A DNA stretch of 64,000 nucleotides from an uncultured Pelagibacteraceae bacterium (GTDB taxonomy: Bacteria; Pseudomonadota; Alphaproteobacteria; Pelagibacterales; Pelagibacteraceae), in contig CACMYJ010000001.1 in the NCBI GenBank assembly GCA_902617895.1, positions 102,001 to 166,000 of the forward strand, read 5' to 3'. Numbering within the stretch: position 1 is the first letter of the stretch; every line of letters begins with the position of its first letter. This document shows, one piece after another, positions 1 to 11,924 of the stretch. The position numbers and the translations under genes were made by a program. The notes under the pieces are model-generated. The model was not told the origin of the DNA. It worked only from the letters and a program-made list of their open reading frames with translations, and searched no databases.

Positions 1-162
1 AATGCCAATTTGAATTGCTGCTAATCCAATACCATTAGCTGCATACATTGTTTCCAACATGTCATCCATTAACTTTCTTTCTTCATTACCCACTATTGAT
101 ACGGGTTTTGAGATTTGTCTTAAAATCTTGTTAGGCTCAGTTATAATTTTTTTTATTGTCAT
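1..162 (-). CDS. def: Peptide deformylase, N-terminal part (cut by window edge)
   Basis: Removes the formyl group from the N-terminal methionine of new proteins in the cytoplasm. Only the first 54 codons lie in the window. The translation opens [20 protein letters not shown] and ends with [10 protein letters not shown], which fits deformylase motif 1 (GxGLAAxQ). The Cys- and His-bearing metal motifs would lie to the left of base 1. The gene starts 16 nt downstream of the unrecognised secreted-protein gene on the same strand, so the two may be co-transcribed. The family call rests on the N-terminal pattern and motif 1 only. Confidence 0.85.
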   Translation of the reverse strand, partial: MTIKKIITEPNKILRQISKPVSIVGNEERKLMDDMLETMYAANGIGLAAIQIGI

Positions 163-178
163 GATTGATTGAAGTATT

Positions 179-1915
179 TTAAACTTTTAATGGAAGAATT
201 TCCAACAATAGTTCGTTTCTCAGGCTAATTAATTTTGTTCTATTCATAATTTCAATTACAAAATTTAGTGACTCACTGTTTAATTCGTTCAATTCTTTTT
301 CACCAATAATCTCAACTAATTTTAATAGTATCATTCCCGACTCCTTATTCTCTATCATTTTGTCAATTTCTGAATTTAATTCAGATTTATATTGAGAGAG
401 CTCATCAATTTGATCTATTTGAATTCCATCTGATCTCAATGATTGTAGTAATAGAATATCTTTAAAGTCGAAGGAGTAATTTTTATCTTTTTTCATCTTT
501 GACAACAAATTGTCAGTCAATTTTTGTGTTTTAGGTAAACTTTGCTTATTCAAAAAATAATTTAATACTTTTGATTGATGAAAAACTTCATTATTAAACT
601 TAATTTTATTTTTTTTGTTTTCTTCAGTAATTAAATTAGTTTGGTAGAAGTCAGAAAACTTTGAAGGAATTTCTTTTTTATCCATTTTTTTTAATAACTT
701 AGATAATTCGTCGTCAAATGATTTTTTAAAATTTGATTTTTCAAAGGAATTATTCAATTTTAATAACAATGAAAGTTTATTTTCAAGATTATCAGTTAGT
801 AAAAACCTCTGATACATTAAAGCTCTTCCTTCATAATCTGTTAAATTTTTTAATGTATCCTCATAATTAAGAAGTTCATCAATCTCAAATTGGAATTTTT
901 TATATAAATTCAATAGCTCTCTTTCATTAAAAATACCTTCACTGGTTGCTTTCTCTAAAAACTTTACCTGATCAATATCACTAAGATTAAAATCATTTAG
1001 ATTTTTGAGTAATTTAGAATTAGACAAATATTTCCAAATGAATTCCTCGGACTCTACTGATGGATAGTATAGAAAATTCTTATCTGTTTTGTGAGATAAG
1101 TGAAAATAAAGAACATTATCATCAGATAATATAAAATTATTATCCTCATATCCCATTAACACCTCAAACTTTTTAACAAAAAACTCATTAAAAGAATCTA
1201 GCTCAGAGTTAAGATCAAACAACAACTGAGCCTCATCTTTTTTATTCTGAGTTATTAAACAATAAATTTTAAAATATATTAAGTATTCATCGTTTATTAA
1301 ACTTAAACTATCAATAGCAGAGCATGAATTTTCTATTTCGTTTAATGACAAGTAATAATCAGCTACGTGTTTTATGAGTCTTTCTTTATCTTTTATTGAT
1401 GAATTTTTTTGAATAAACTCCTCGACTAAATCAAAATCTTTTTTTTTAATTAGATGGTCAAGTGTGAAATTTTCGAATTCGTGTAATGAAAAGTTTTGAT
1501 TTGGAATATAAGAGTTTGTTAATAATGCTACATCCATTAACCTCTCAGAGAAACTTGATAAATTTTTAGACTGTATTTTTTCAAGTAACTTTTTAATTTC
1601 AGCTCCATCTGTTTTTGACCACATATCAAGGTTGAGATCATTGTCATCAGGGTCAAATAATCCAGCCAACAAAATATTAGAATTGTCTAAATTTTTATCA
1701 ACTACAATATTCTCATCAGAAAGTTTTACTTTAACACCTTCAAGTTGTTCTGTATTAATAGATGCGCCTACATTATTTTTTGATTCAGTATTTTTAATCT
1801 CTTTTTTTTCTATTTCTGACCAAATCTCTTTAACTTCCTGAGCTTGGGCTGATAGAACAAACAAAAAAAAAGAAGCAGAAATTAAAATCTTACTTAATTG
1901 TTTTGAAATTTTCAT
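179..1915 (-). CDS. Unrecognised secreted helical protein
   Basis: I do not recognise this protein (about 578 aa from the chosen start). It begins with a clear signal peptide: basic MKISKQLSK, then a hydrophobic stretch ending in SAQAQ, so it is probably periplasmic. The rest is rich in Leu, Asn, Lys, Ser, Asp and Glu with almost no Cys, Trp or Gly clusters. It reads as long helices such as a TPR-like solenoid, but no repeat could be fixed by eye. A start six codons upstream (position 1933) is possible. I chose 1915 because it places the basic n-region directly before the hydrophobic core. Its 5' end overlaps the 3' end of the small membrane-protein gene by 26 nt, which suggests translational coupling. 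def follows downstream. Confidence 0.7.
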   Translation of the reverse strand: MKISKQLSKILISASFFLFVLSAQAQEVKEIWSEIEKKEIKNTESKNNVGASINTEQLEGVKVKLSDENIVVDKNLDNSNILLAGLFDPDDNDLNLDMWSKTDGAEIKKLLEKIQSKNLSSFSERLMDVALLTNSYIPNQNFSLHEFENFTLDHLIKKKDFDLVEEFIQKNSSIKDKERLIKHVADYYLSLNEIENSCSAIDSLSLINDEYLIYFKIYCLITQNKKDEAQLLFDLNSELDSFNEFFVKKFEVLMGYEDNNFILSDDNVLYFHLSHKTDKNFLYYPSVESEEFIWKYLSNSKLLKNLNDFNLSDIDQVKFLEKATSEGIFNERELLNLYKKFQFEIDELLNYEDTLKNLTDYEGRALMYQRFLLTDNLENKLSLLLKLNNSFEKSNFKKSFDDELSKLLKKMDKKEIPSKFSDFYQTNLITEENKKNKIKFNNEVFHQSKVLNYFLNKQSLPKTQKLTDNLLSKMKKDKNYSFDFKDILLLQSLRSDGIQIDQIDELSQYKSELNSEIDKMIENKESGMILLKLVEIIGEKELNELNSESLNFVIEIMNRTKLISLRNELLLEILPLKV

Positions 1916-2072
1916 TTGGTAAAATTTTTTCAATTTGTTTGTCTGGAGCGGGCAAATTAATCTGGTTAATCACAATAATGCCAAATACAATTATGAAAAT
2001 TGCTATTATAATTTTTAAAATTGTCCCTAAGCTAAAAATTTTGTCTTTACTTGTATTTTTTGTAAATTGCAT
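1890..2072 (-). CDS. Small single-pass membrane protein, function unknown
   Basis: A 60-aa product with a polar N-terminus, one strongly hydrophobic segment (about residues 17-38, rich in Ile and Phe) and a charged C-terminal tail ([14 protein letters not shown]). This is most simply a single-pass inner-membrane protein. An in-frame Met 19 codons upstream exists, but the intervening residues look like untranslated leader, so the Met at 2072 is preferred. It lies head-to-head with aroK across about 55 nt, and its stop is buried in the start of the following secreted-protein gene. Function unknown. That it is a real gene is supported by the TM pattern and the operon position only. Confidence 0.55.
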   Translation of the reverse strand: MQFTKNTSKDKIFSLGTILKIIIAIFIIVFGIIVINQINLPAPDKQIEKILPNENFKTIK

Positions 2073-2127
2073 ATAATTTAATAATTTCAAAATAAGACAT
2101 ATTTGTGTTTTTTCAATATAGAAACTC

Positions 2128-2640
2128 ATGAAATCAAATAAAAATATTGTATTAATTGGAATGATGGGATCTGGAAAATCATCAATTGGTAAAATTTTAT
2201 CAAAAAAATTAAACCTAACATTTATTGATATTGATAAAAAAATTGAAGAAACTGAGGATTCTAAAATATCAGAAATTTTTACTAAATATGGAGAGAATTA
2301 TTTTCGTAAAATTGAGGAAAAAATATCTTTAAAATTTCTTAGTTCAGAAAATTCTGTAATATCTTTAGGTGGAGGAGGTTTTATAAATGCCTCAATCAGA
2401 AAAATGTGTAAGAAAAATTGTTTATCTTTTTGGCTAGATTGGAAAAATGAAACAATAATAAAAAGGATATATAAGAGCAAGAAAAGACCATTAGCAATAA
2501 ATCTTACTAAGGGTCAAATTAACAATCTAATAAAAGAAAGATCAAAATTTTATAGCATGTCGAATTACAGGATTAATTGTGATAAATTAGATAAGGTTGA
2601 AATTATAAATAAGATATTAGATATTTATGAATACAAATAA
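2128..2640 (+). CDS. aroK: Shikimate kinase
   Basis: Phosphorylates shikimate with ATP in the chorismate pathway. At 170 aa it has normal family length. The P-loop GMMGSGKSS is at residues 11-19, the shikimate- and Mg-binding Asp pair (FIDIDKK) at 34/36, Arg60 and the GGGG loop at 81-84 contact substrate, and the lid arginine is in KKRPLA near 120. The stop lies inside the next gene (14-nt overlap), giving the aroK-aroB couple typical of proteobacteria. It diverges from the small membrane-protein gene across a 55-nt gap that must hold both promoters. Confidence 0.96.
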   Translation: MKSNKNIVLIGMMGSGKSSIGKILSKKLNLTFIDIDKKIEETEDSKISEIFTKYGENYFRKIEEKISLKFLSSENSVISLGGGGFINASIRKMCKKNCLSFWLDWKNETIIKRIYKSKKRPLAINLTKGQINNLIKERSKFYSMSNYRINCDKLDKVEIINKILDIYEYK

Positions 2641-3730
2641 AATATCAATTAAAACAAGCACTAAGAACTACCAAATTATAATTGGAAGAGATTTAATAAG
2701 TAAAATTGATAAAATTTTAAAAGCTAATCACTTAAAATTTGATAAATGTTTAATAGTTACAGACAAAAATATTCCTCAAAAGTTTAAAAGAATTTTATAC
2801 AAAAAAATAAAAATAAATAAACTTTTTAAAATAGAAATAACGGCATCAGAAAAAAACAAAAATTACCGAACAATTGAAAAAATTCATACAATTTTGTTTG
2901 AAAATAGGTTTAACAGGGAAGACTGTGTTATTTCTTTTGGTGGAGGAATTATTGGAGATATAGTTGGTTTCGCATCTAGTACATTTAAAAGAGGCATGAA
3001 ATACGTAAATATTCCCTCAACTTTACTATCACAAGTAGACTCATCCATTGGAGGCAAAACAGGCGTAAATAATAAATTTGGAAAAAATTTGATTGGAAGT
3101 TTTTATCAACCTGATTTAGTTGTTTCTGACATGAATATTTTAGCTTCTTTACCAGAAAGAGAAATTATTTGTGGATATGCTGAAATATTAAAAAGTAGTA
3201 TTATAGATAATTTTAATAATTTTCTCTATTTAGACAAAAATTTAAAAAAAATTTTAAAATTAAAATCACCTTTTATTGAAAGATCCATAATTAAAAGCTG
3301 TAATTTAAAAAAAAGAGTTGTAGAAAAAGATGAGAACGAAAAGAACTACAGAAAGGTATTAAATTTAGGTCATACCTTTGCTCATTCATATGAGTCTACT
3401 TTAGGCTTTTCTAAAAAATTAAATCATGGAGAAGCTGTAATTTTAGGTATTAAAAATGCGGTAGAATTTAGTTTTAAAAGAAGATTTTTATCAAAGCAAA
3501 AATTTAATACTATTATAAATCATATTAATAAAATTGAGATGAAACCAAAAATTGAAAAATTATTTAAAAAAAAACATGTATCTAAAATTATGAATTATAT
3601 GAGGAGCGACAAGAAAAATAATTCAAATAACATTAACCTAATTTTGATAAAAGATTTTGGAAAGATAGTGGTTGACTTTCAAATCAGTCCTTCAGATTTA
3701 AAAAAATATATTTCTAACAGTCTAAAGTAA
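2627..3730 (+). CDS. aroB: 3-dehydroquinate synthase
   Basis: Converts DAHP to 3-dehydroquinate, the second step of the chorismate pathway, using NAD and a metal. At 367 aa it has normal length. The NAD-binding GGGIIGD is at residues 105-111, the conserved STLLSQVDSSIGGKTGVN at 131-148, and the metal-binding residues in GYAEILK, LNLGHTFAHSYES and LNHGEAV. It overlaps aroK by 14 nt at its start and the convergent bolA by 9 nt at its end. The C-terminus is very Lys- and Asn-rich, as expected from the base composition. Confidence 0.96.
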   Translation: MNTNKISIKTSTKNYQIIIGRDLISKIDKILKANHLKFDKCLIVTDKNIPQKFKRILYKKIKINKLFKIEITASEKNKNYRTIEKIHTILFENRFNREDCVISFGGGIIGDIVGFASSTFKRGMKYVNIPSTLLSQVDSSIGGKTGVNNKFGKNLIGSFYQPDLVVSDMNILASLPEREIICGYAEILKSSIIDNFNNFLYLDKNLKKILKLKSPFIERSIIKSCNLKKRVVEKDENEKNYRKVLNLGHTFAHSYESTLGFSKKLNHGEAVILGIKNAVEFSFKRRFLSKQKFNTIINHINKIEMKPKIEKLFKKKHVSKIMNYMRSDKKNNSNNINLILIKDFGKIVVDFQISPSDLKKYISNSLK

Positions 3731-3982
3731 TTTGATTTGCAACGAATGAATATATTTTTTTAATTCATCATCTAAAATTTTGTAAATAAACCTTGTTGAA
3801 TATAATTTACTTTTATTCTTTAACTCATCAGACTCAATCGAAAGAACAATATGAAATTTTCCATTTTCATTGGATTTATGATTTTTGTGCAAAAATGACT
3901 TATCCTCTATATAAACTTTTGAAATACAATCCTGCGACATAATTTTTTTTTCTATTGTTTCAATTAGTTGATTAATATTCAT
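3722..3982 (-). CDS. bolA: BolA-family protein
   Basis: An 86-aa protein with the BolA fold pattern: an N-terminal helix, then HKNH, GKFHIVLSIESDELKN, then STRFIYKILDDELKKYIHSLQIK. BolA proteins partner monothiol glutaredoxins in Fe-S cluster and iron handling. Some act as DNA-binding regulators. The conserved His in the KFH and HSL positions are present. It converges on aroB (9-nt overlap) and is divergent from the J-domain gene with only 20 nt between the two start codons. The bolA/J-protein/cobS/cobT arrangement is familiar from other alphaproteobacteria. Confidence 0.85.
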   Translation of the reverse strand: MNINQLIETIEKKIMSQDCISKVYIEDKSFLHKNHKSNENGKFHIVLSIESDELKNKSKLYSTRFIYKILDDELKKYIHSLQIKLL

Positions 3983-4002
3983 TTTATAAAGTATTATACA
4001 TC

Positions 4003-4536
4003 ATGAAAAATATTTGTGATTGGAATAATTGCTCAGAGGAAGGTCTTTTTAAAGCACCTAAAGAAAGAGATAATAGTAAAAATTATAGATTACTATGTTT
4101 AAACCATGTTAAAGAATTTAATAAAAGTTGGAATTATTTTACAGGTATGAGTGATCAACAAATAATTGATTTTTTAAGATCTGACATGACTTGGCACAAA
4201 CCAACACAAAGTTTTAGTTCATCTGACAATTTCTTCAAAGTTCTTTGGAGTAATGCTTTAAAAGATGAGATGGACAAATTTAAATTTAATAATGATTTTA
4301 ATAACATGAATAAATTTAAGTTTAATAACAACGATATAAAAGCCTTTAATATATTAGGAATTAGTGTTGGATTGAAATGGGAAAAAGTTCAAGAAAAATT
4401 TAAAAAGCTTGTCAAAAAATTTCACCCTGATATGAATTCTGGAAATAAAAAATTTGAAGACAAGCTTAAAGTAATAACTCTAGCTTATACTCAATTAAAA
4501 AATACATATAAGGATAAAATTGACACCAAATATTAA
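4003..4536 (+). CDS. J-domain protein with N-terminal zinc-finger-like motif
   Basis: A 177-aa protein. The N-terminus has a Cys/His set (CDWNNC near residue 5, then CLNH near 30) followed by the VKEFNKSWNYFTGMS and DMTWHKPT blocks, a pattern seen in small alphaproteobacterial DnaJ-like proteins. The C-terminal 65 residues form a J domain with the HPD triad in KKFHPDMNSGNKK, so it should stimulate an Hsp70 (DnaK) on a dedicated client. The overlap with cobS (17 nt) suggests the client could be the CobS/CobT complex, but that is inference. Confidence 0.85.
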   Translation: MKNICDWNNCSEEGLFKAPKERDNSKNYRLLCLNHVKEFNKSWNYFTGMSDQQIIDFLRSDMTWHKPTQSFSSSDNFFKVLWSNALKDEMDKFKFNNDFNNMNKFKFNNNDIKAFNILGISVGLKWEKVQEKFKKLVKKFHPDMNSGNKKFEDKLKVITLAYTQLKNTYKDKIDTKY

Positions 4537-5494
4537 CCATATACCTGACATCAAGTTATCTATTAAACAAACTTTTGGGATTGAAAGTGAAATGGAAGTT
4601 GATGCATTTTCAAAAACTAGTGAGTACGTCCCAGAAATTGATAAAACTTATAAGTTCGATAAAGACACAACATTAGCTATATTGTCGGGATTTTCTTTTA
4701 ACAAAAGAGTTTTAATTCAAGGATACCATGGAACTGGGAAATCAACGCATATTGAACAAATCGCTGCAAGATTAAATTGGCCTTGCATAAGAATTAATCT
4801 TGATAGCCATGTTAGTAGGATTGATTTAATAGGAAAAGACTCAATAATAATAAAAGATGGTAAACAAATCACTGAATTTAAAGAGGGAATACTACCTTGG
4901 TCGATTCAAAATCCTGTTGCCTTAGTTTTTGATGAATATGACGCTGGAAGACCAGATGTGATGTTCGTTATTCAGAGAGTATTAGAGTCGGAAGGTAGCT
5001 TTACTTTATTAGATAAAAATAAAGTTATTAAACAAAACAAATTTTTTAGGCTTTTTGCAACAACAAATACTGTGGGACTAGGTGATACAACCGGATTATA
5101 TCACGGGACACAACAAATTAATCAGGGACAAATGGATAGATGGAATATCGTATCCACATTAAACTATCTTAGTTTAGATAAAGAAATGGAAATTATATTA
5201 GGTAAGAACAAAAATTTAAATAATCCTAAAGGTAAAGAACAAGTTTCAAACATGATAAAAGTTGCTTCACTCACAAGAAAAGGTTTTATGGCTGGTGATA
5301 TATCTACAGTAATGAGTCCTAGAACAGTTTTGCACTGGGCAGAAAATTCTGAAATTTTTAAAGATATTGGATATGCATTTAGAGTAACATTTTTAAACAA
5401 ATGTGATGATGTTGAGAAAAATACTATTGCCGAATATTATCAAAGATGTTTTGGGGACGAGTTGCCAGAATCAATGATCAATATTCAAATTTGA
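4520..5494 (+). CDS. cobS: CobS-type AAA+ ATPase (cobaltochelatase small-subunit family)
   Basis: A 324-aa MoxR-like AAA+ ATPase with the CobS signature: CobS N-terminal block ([12 protein letters not shown]), Walker [14 protein letters not shown] near residues 73-85, the [15 protein letters not shown] block, and Walker [10 protein letters not shown]. In aerobic cobalamin makers CobS with CobT drives Co insertion by CobN. The start is TTG, supported by AAGGA five nt upstream inside the J-protein gene. The stop overlaps the cobT ATG by one base. No cobN or other cob gene is in the window, so the real role may be a CobN-independent remodelling function. Confidence 0.9.
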   Translation: MTPNINHIPDIKLSIKQTFGIESEMEVDAFSKTSEYVPEIDKTYKFDKDTTLAILSGFSFNKRVLIQGYHGTGKSTHIEQIAARLNWPCIRINLDSHVSRIDLIGKDSIIIKDGKQITEFKEGILPWSIQNPVALVFDEYDAGRPDVMFVIQRVLESEGSFTLLDKNKVIKQNKFFRLFATTNTVGLGDTTGLYHGTQQINQGQMDRWNIVSTLNYLSLDKEMEIILGKNKNLNNPKGKEQVSNMIKVASLTRKGFMAGDISTVMSPRTVLHWAENSEIFKDIGYAFRVTFLNKCDDVEKNTIAEYYQRCFGDELPESMINIQI

Positions 5495-7287
5495 TGAACA
5501 AAGAAGACAGCATTAAAGAAAAATTCAAACAAGCCCTTCAATCAACTTACAGAGTAATTTCAGATGACTATAAAGTTGATAAAAATAAAAAAAATTTCGA
5601 AAAAGTTTATGATATAGGAGAAATTGACAACATTAATAATAAAAATCAATTTAAAAAACTAAGAGCTGAAACAGATTCTGAGGCTTTAAAAAGAAGATTT
5701 TCAAACAAAAAATTATTAGATAAAAATAATCCAAAAAACCCCTCATGCAGAACACTGTACCAGCTTGCAGAGAAAGTAAGATATGAATTACTTGGTTCAG
5801 AAATGCTAAAAGGAGTCTCCAAAAATTTTAAAGAAAATTATAAAAATAGACTTCGACATCTTAAACAAGAAAAAATAACAAAAAAAGAAGATATAAATAT
5901 TGTTGATGCTTTTGAAATTTATATGACAAACAAATTTTTTAATGTCGAGTTATATCCAGAGAACAAAGAAATTCTTAAATTTTGGGAGAAAGATTTTAAT
6001 AAGTCAATAGACAAACATTTTGAATTTTTAAACAAAAATTTAGAAAATCAAGAAGTATACAATGCTAAATTTTCTGAAATTTTAGAAAGTATGGATATAT
6101 TTGAAAATGATGACACAACTGAAAAAGAAAATGAAGAAAATGATGATACGCAAGATCAAAATAATTCTAATAATAATGAAGACAAAGATAATAATGACTC
6201 TAGCAAAACAAGCGAAGATGAAAATATAAGCCAGGGGATGGATAGCGAGGATGATGTAAATGAGTTTAGACTTGAAGATCAGCTTGGTAGTGAAAATAAC
6301 GAAGATACAGAGTCAGAAAATATTATACAAAAAAAAAATTTAAGTGTAAGCGATAAAGAGTACAAAATATTTACTACAGAATTTGATGAAGTTGCAAAAG
6401 CAGAAAGTCTAGACACAGCTGAGGAAATTCAAAAACTCAGAAAAAATTTAGACCAACAGCTAACGAGTTTTCAAGATTTAATTACCAAGTTAGCGAACAA
6501 ATTACAAAGACAATTAATGGCAAAACAGAATCGATCATGGGAATTTGATCTGGAAGAAGGTTTGTTAGATAGTTCAAAATTAACGAGAATTATCATTGAT
6601 CCTTATAATTCCTTATCATTTAAAAAAGAAAAAGATTTAGACTTTAAAGATACAATTGTGACACTTTTAATTGACAACTCTGGATCGATGAGAGGTAGAC
6701 CAATTACTATAGCTGCAATATGTGCTGATATTTTATCCAGAACCTTAGAGAGATGCTCGGTTAAAGTTGAAATACTTGGATTTACTACAAAAAATTGGAA
6801 AGGTGGTAAAAGTCGCCAGGAGTGGAATAGATTAGGTAAAACAAAAAATCCTGGAAGACTTAATGATTTAAGACACATAATTTACAAAGGTGCAGATTCA
6901 CATTGGAGACAATCAAAAAAGAATTTGGGATTAATGCTAAAAGAGGGTTTATTAAAAGAAAATATAGATGGTGAAGCTATTACGTGGGCATTTAATAGAT
7001 TAAAAAAAAGAAAAGAAGAAAGAAAAATCCTTATGGTTATTTCAGATGGAGCACCAGTCGACGACTCAACATTATCGGTTAATTCAGGTGATTTTTTGGA
7101 AAAAAATTTGAAAAAAATTGTTAAATTTATTGAGAATAAAAGTGAAGTAGAAATATTAGCTATAGGAATTGGTCATGATGTATCCCGATATTATAAAAAA
7201 GCTATCAAGATTTCAGACGTACAAGAACTAGGGGATGTTATGATAGATCAATTAAGTGGTTTGTTTGAAAATAAAAATCTTCACTAA
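5494..7287 (+). CDS. cobT: CobT-type VWA-domain protein (cobaltochelatase subunit family)
   Basis: About 597 aa from the ATG that shares a base with the cobS stop. The reading frame is open 16 codons further upstream, but the coupled ATG is the better start. Three parts are visible: an N-terminal conserved helical region (about 1-200), a highly acidic Asn/Asp/Glu-rich linker (about 205-290), and a C-terminal von Willebrand A domain with the MIDAS sequence DNSGSMRG and a later [10 protein letters not shown]. This is the CobT architecture that docks on the CobS hexamer. It converges on regB with a 4-nt overlap. Confidence 0.9.
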   Translation: MNKEDSIKEKFKQALQSTYRVISDDYKVDKNKKNFEKVYDIGEIDNINNKNQFKKLRAETDSEALKRRFSNKKLLDKNNPKNPSCRTLYQLAEKVRYELLGSEMLKGVSKNFKENYKNRLRHLKQEKITKKEDINIVDAFEIYMTNKFFNVELYPENKEILKFWEKDFNKSIDKHFEFLNKNLENQEVYNAKFSEILESMDIFENDDTTEKENEENDDTQDQNNSNNNEDKDNNDSSKTSEDENISQGMDSEDDVNEFRLEDQLGSENNEDTESENIIQKKNLSVSDKEYKIFTTEFDEVAKAESLDTAEEIQKLRKNLDQQLTSFQDLITKLANKLQRQLMAKQNRSWEFDLEEGLLDSSKLTRIIIDPYNSLSFKKEKDLDFKDTIVTLLIDNSGSMRGRPITIAAICADILSRTLERCSVKVEILGFTTKNWKGGKSRQEWNRLGKTKNPGRLNDLRHIIYKGADSHWRQSKKNLGLMLKEGLLKENIDGEAITWAFNRLKKRKEERKILMVISDGAPVDDSTLSVNSGDFLEKNLKKIVKFIENKSEVEILAIGIGHDVSRYYKKAIKISDVQELGDVMIDQLSGLFENKNLH

Positions 7288-8561
7288 AGACTAATTAAAT
7301 CATTATTAGACCACTCTATTTTTATTTCAGCACCACCTCTGGTCTCAGAATTTCTAATTAAAAGTTTTGCCTTATTTTTTTCAAGTAAAGTTTTGCCTAT
7401 AAATATACCTAAGCCCAATCCAGCTCTTGAGCTATTTTTAGATTGCAATGATTTTATATATGGATCTCCAATTTTGGTTAATATATCTTTTGGAAATCCC
7501 AAACCATCATCTTCAATTGATATTGAGGAGTTTTCGCTATTACTCATTATTGAAACATAGATATTTTTTTTTGCAAACTTATTTGCATTTCCAATAAAAT
7601 TTCTTATACCATAAACAACTTCAATTAATTTTGAAATTTCAAAAGAATTATAATTCTGCTCAGTATTAATGATAAAATTTTTATCTGATATTTCTTTAAA
7701 AGAATTCACAATTTCTTTTACATAGTTATGCAGAGTGGTATCCTTATCTATAAAATCATCTTCAACTACAGGATTTAAAGATAATTTTTTTAATATTATA
7801 TTGCATCTATCAACCTGGCTTAAAAGTAATTCAACATCTTTTTTTAATTCTTTATTGTTTTTAAAATTATCATACAAATCTTGAGAAATAATTTTAATTG
7901 TAGAAAGTGGTGTACCTAAAGAATGAGCAGCCGCTGCAGCTTGTCCGCCTAATGAAACTAATTCATTCTCTTTGGAGATAACTTCCTGAATTTTATCCAA
8001 TGCATCTTTTCTAACTTTTGACTCATTTCCAAATGTTAAAGCAAAAAAATTCAGGAAAATAAGTGCAACAATTAAAGCTAAAGGGACTGAGTAATAATAG
8101 TAATTACTAAAAATATATTCGTTTAATGGTGAAGGTAATTCTTGATGATAAAAAGTAAGTATAATAATTGAGGATATTGTCAAAATTATCAATAAAATGT
8201 TTGTTTTAATACTTAAACTATTTGAGGCAAATATACTTGGTATAATCAAAAATATCGAGAATGGATTTATAGTACCACCAGTTAAATAAAGCAAAAAACT
8301 TAATTGTATAATATCAAGCGTAAGAAAAGTTAAAGATATTTTTTCTTGTAATTGGTTTTTTTTAAAAAAATAAAATAAGAAGATGTTACTTAAAGCTCCT
8401 AATAAAACTATAAAATTTGCAAGTAAAAAATTAAATTCAAATTTAAATAGGAATGTTACGGCATTTATAGTAATGAATTGACCTATTACACCTATCCACC
8501 TTAAATTGACGTATGTAATTTTGTTCAAGTACGATGATTTGGAACTGCTGCTTAACTCCAT
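7284..8561 (-). CDS. regB: RegB/PrrB-type redox-sensing histidine kinase
   Basis: A 425-aa membrane kinase. Several N-terminal hydrophobic segments (about residues 20-175) carry the ubiquinone-binding heptapeptide GGTINPF at 95-101. The H-box [14 protein letters not shown] places the phosphorylated His at 213, and the redox Cys lies at 253 in QVDRCNIIL. The His-Cys spacing of 40 equals that of Rhodobacter RegB (H225/C265). The C-terminal ATPase domain has DDGLGFP and [13 protein letters not shown]. The RegB family senses quinone/redox state and phosphorylates RegA. No RegA gene lies in the window. It begins 3 nt after the gyrB stop, so it is probably co-transcribed with gyrB. Confidence 0.9.
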   Translation of the reverse strand: MELSSSSKSSYLNKITYVNLRWIGVIGQFITINAVTFLFKFEFNFLLANFIVLLGALSNIFLFYFFKKNQLQEKISLTFLTLDIIQLSFLLYLTGGTINPFSIFLIIPSIFASNSLSIKTNILLIILTISSIIILTFYHQELPSPLNEYIFSNYYYYSVPLALIVALIFLNFFALTFGNESKVRKDALDKIQEVISKENELVSLGGQAAAAAHSLGTPLSTIKIISQDLYDNFKNNKELKKDVELLLSQVDRCNIILKKLSLNPVVEDDFIDKDTTLHNYVKEIVNSFKEISDKNFIINTEQNYNSFEISKLIEVVYGIRNFIGNANKFAKKNIYVSIMSNSENSSISIEDDGLGFPKDILTKIGDPYIKSLQSKNSSRAGLGLGIFIGKTLLEKNKAKLLIRNSETRGGAEIKIEWSNNDLISL

Positions 8562-8564
8562 TAA

Positions 8565-10628
<2,064 letters not shown>

Positions 10629-10793
10629 TTATAAGGAAGTAGTCTTTTATACCATTTTTGAAATTTTTAATAAAATCTCTTATTAATGTAAGCTTAAATA
10701 AGTAAGGATTATCAAGGATAATATTGGATTTTTTAGAAAAATTTTCTATTTTTAGATTTCTTTGAATAAAAGCTATTTTTAGATTTAAATTAA

Positions 10794-10883
10794 TGGCGGA
10801 GAGAATGGGATTCGAACCCATGATAGAGTTTCCCCTATACACGCTTTCCAAGCGTGCGCCTTAAACCGCTCGGCCACCTCTCC
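10794..10883 (-). tRNA. tRNA-Ser(GGA)
   Basis: A 90-nt tRNA with encoded CCA. The acceptor stem GGAGAGG pairs with UCUCUCC (one G-U), the anticodon loop reads UUGGAAA giving anticodon GGA, there is a long variable arm as in class II tRNAs, and the T-loop is GGTTCGAATCC. The 5' 23 nt (10861-10883) are also the last codons and stop of the upstream family-9 glycosyltransferase, so that mRNA must be cut or terminated within the tRNA. It marks the left edge of the surface-sugar region. Confidence 0.97.
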
Positions 10884-11844
10884 TATGCAAAAATTCTGAT
10901 AATTTTGTTAAAACTTTTTCAGTTGTAATTGTATTAATCGATGATGAACTTCGTTTAATATTCTCATCAATATCAATATGATGTATTAAACTAGAATACG
11001 ATTGAGGAATACAATTTCCGTAAATGATTAAGGTTTCAACATCTAAATTTACAGATAAGTGAGAAAAACCTGTATCATTTCCAATACAAAATTTACAATG
11101 TTTCAAATAAGAAATTACTTCTTCAATTTTTTTAGACGCAGTAAAAGTAAATTCTAATTCATCTTTAAAACTCTCTTTTATTAACTCCTCTTCTTTTAAT
11201 TGGTCAATTCCACTTAAAATTAAGAATTTTCTGTAATTTTTTTTCTTTAAATAATTTATTATCTCTAAGTAATTGTTAATTGACCATTTTTTTTCATGAC
11301 CAGATGCTGCAATGATTATTCCTATAGTATCCCTTGAACTTTCATTTATGCTATATAATGGTTTAAATTTTATTGATGATGAGTGTGTAATTTTTTTAAC
11401 AAATTCATATGTTTCATTATCATTAATAGTTTTTGAAAAAAAATTTGAATATAACCTTCTATCATTTTTGATAAAAAAGTTTTGATATTTCAAACCCAAT
11501 CCCCATATTTCATTAGAATGTGAAAAGTTGGCAATTAATAAATATCTTAGAGAGGGATGAAAAACAAAACAATATTTAAAATTAAATTTATTTATGCTTT
11601 TTACATTACCAATAAAAGATTTAAAGTAATCTAATGTATTTAAAATTCCTTTTTTTGATTCTTTAAGATATATAACATCTTCACAAAAGTTTGTTGATTT
11701 TAAATAATCAGCAGCTTGAGTAGATCTTTTTGTTAAAAAAACTATTTTAGCATTTAAGTATTCAGACAATTTTTGATAACAATACATTTTTGAAACAAAA
11801 TGTCCCCAACCTTTTCCAGGATCAATTACTAAAATTTTATTCAT
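10861..11844 (-). CDS. Glycosyltransferase family 9 (heptosyltransferase-like)
   Basis: A 327-aa GT9/WaaF-like enzyme. The N-terminus ([15 protein letters not shown]) and the C-terminal donor-binding region [16 protein letters not shown] fit ADP-heptose:LPS heptosyltransferases and relatives, whose signature is a G-x-D-[ST]-G-x-x-H pattern. It probably adds a sugar to the LPS core or another envelope glycan at the inner membrane. The last eight codons (HRRGGRAV) and the stop are encoded by the tRNA-Ser gene, so the natural C-terminus may have been replaced when this gene came to lie next to the tRNA. The donor sugar cannot be read from sequence. Confidence 0.8.
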   Translation of the reverse strand: MNKILVIDPGKGWGHFVSKMYCYQKLSEYLNAKIVFLTKRSTQAADYLKSTNFCEDVIYLKESKKGILNTLDYFKSFIGNVKSINKFNFKYCFVFHPSLRYLLIANFSHSNEIWGLGLKYQNFFIKNDRRLYSNFFSKTINDNETYEFVKKITHSSSIKFKPLYSINESSRDTIGIIIAASGHEKKWSINNYLEIINYLKKKNYRKFLILSGIDQLKEEELIKESFKDELEFTFTASKKIEEVISYLKHCKFCIGNDTGFSHLSVNLDVETLIIYGNCIPQSYSSLIHHIDIDENIKRSSSSINTITTEKVLTKLSEFLHRRGGRAV

Positions 11845-11924
11845 TTTTAAAATAAATATTTTATTTATAGTCTATTAATTTTGGTATAAAATTTAAATTG
11901 TTTTTAATATAAGATATAAAATTT

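Noticed and set aside
1632..1841. Plus-strand frame inside the secreted-protein gene
   Set aside because: Shadow frame opposite a long coding region with normal bias; no ribosome site.
4520..7287. Cobalamin biosynthesis operon
   Set aside because: Only the CobS/CobT-type pair is present; no CobN or corrin genes, so a B12 pathway cannot be claimed.
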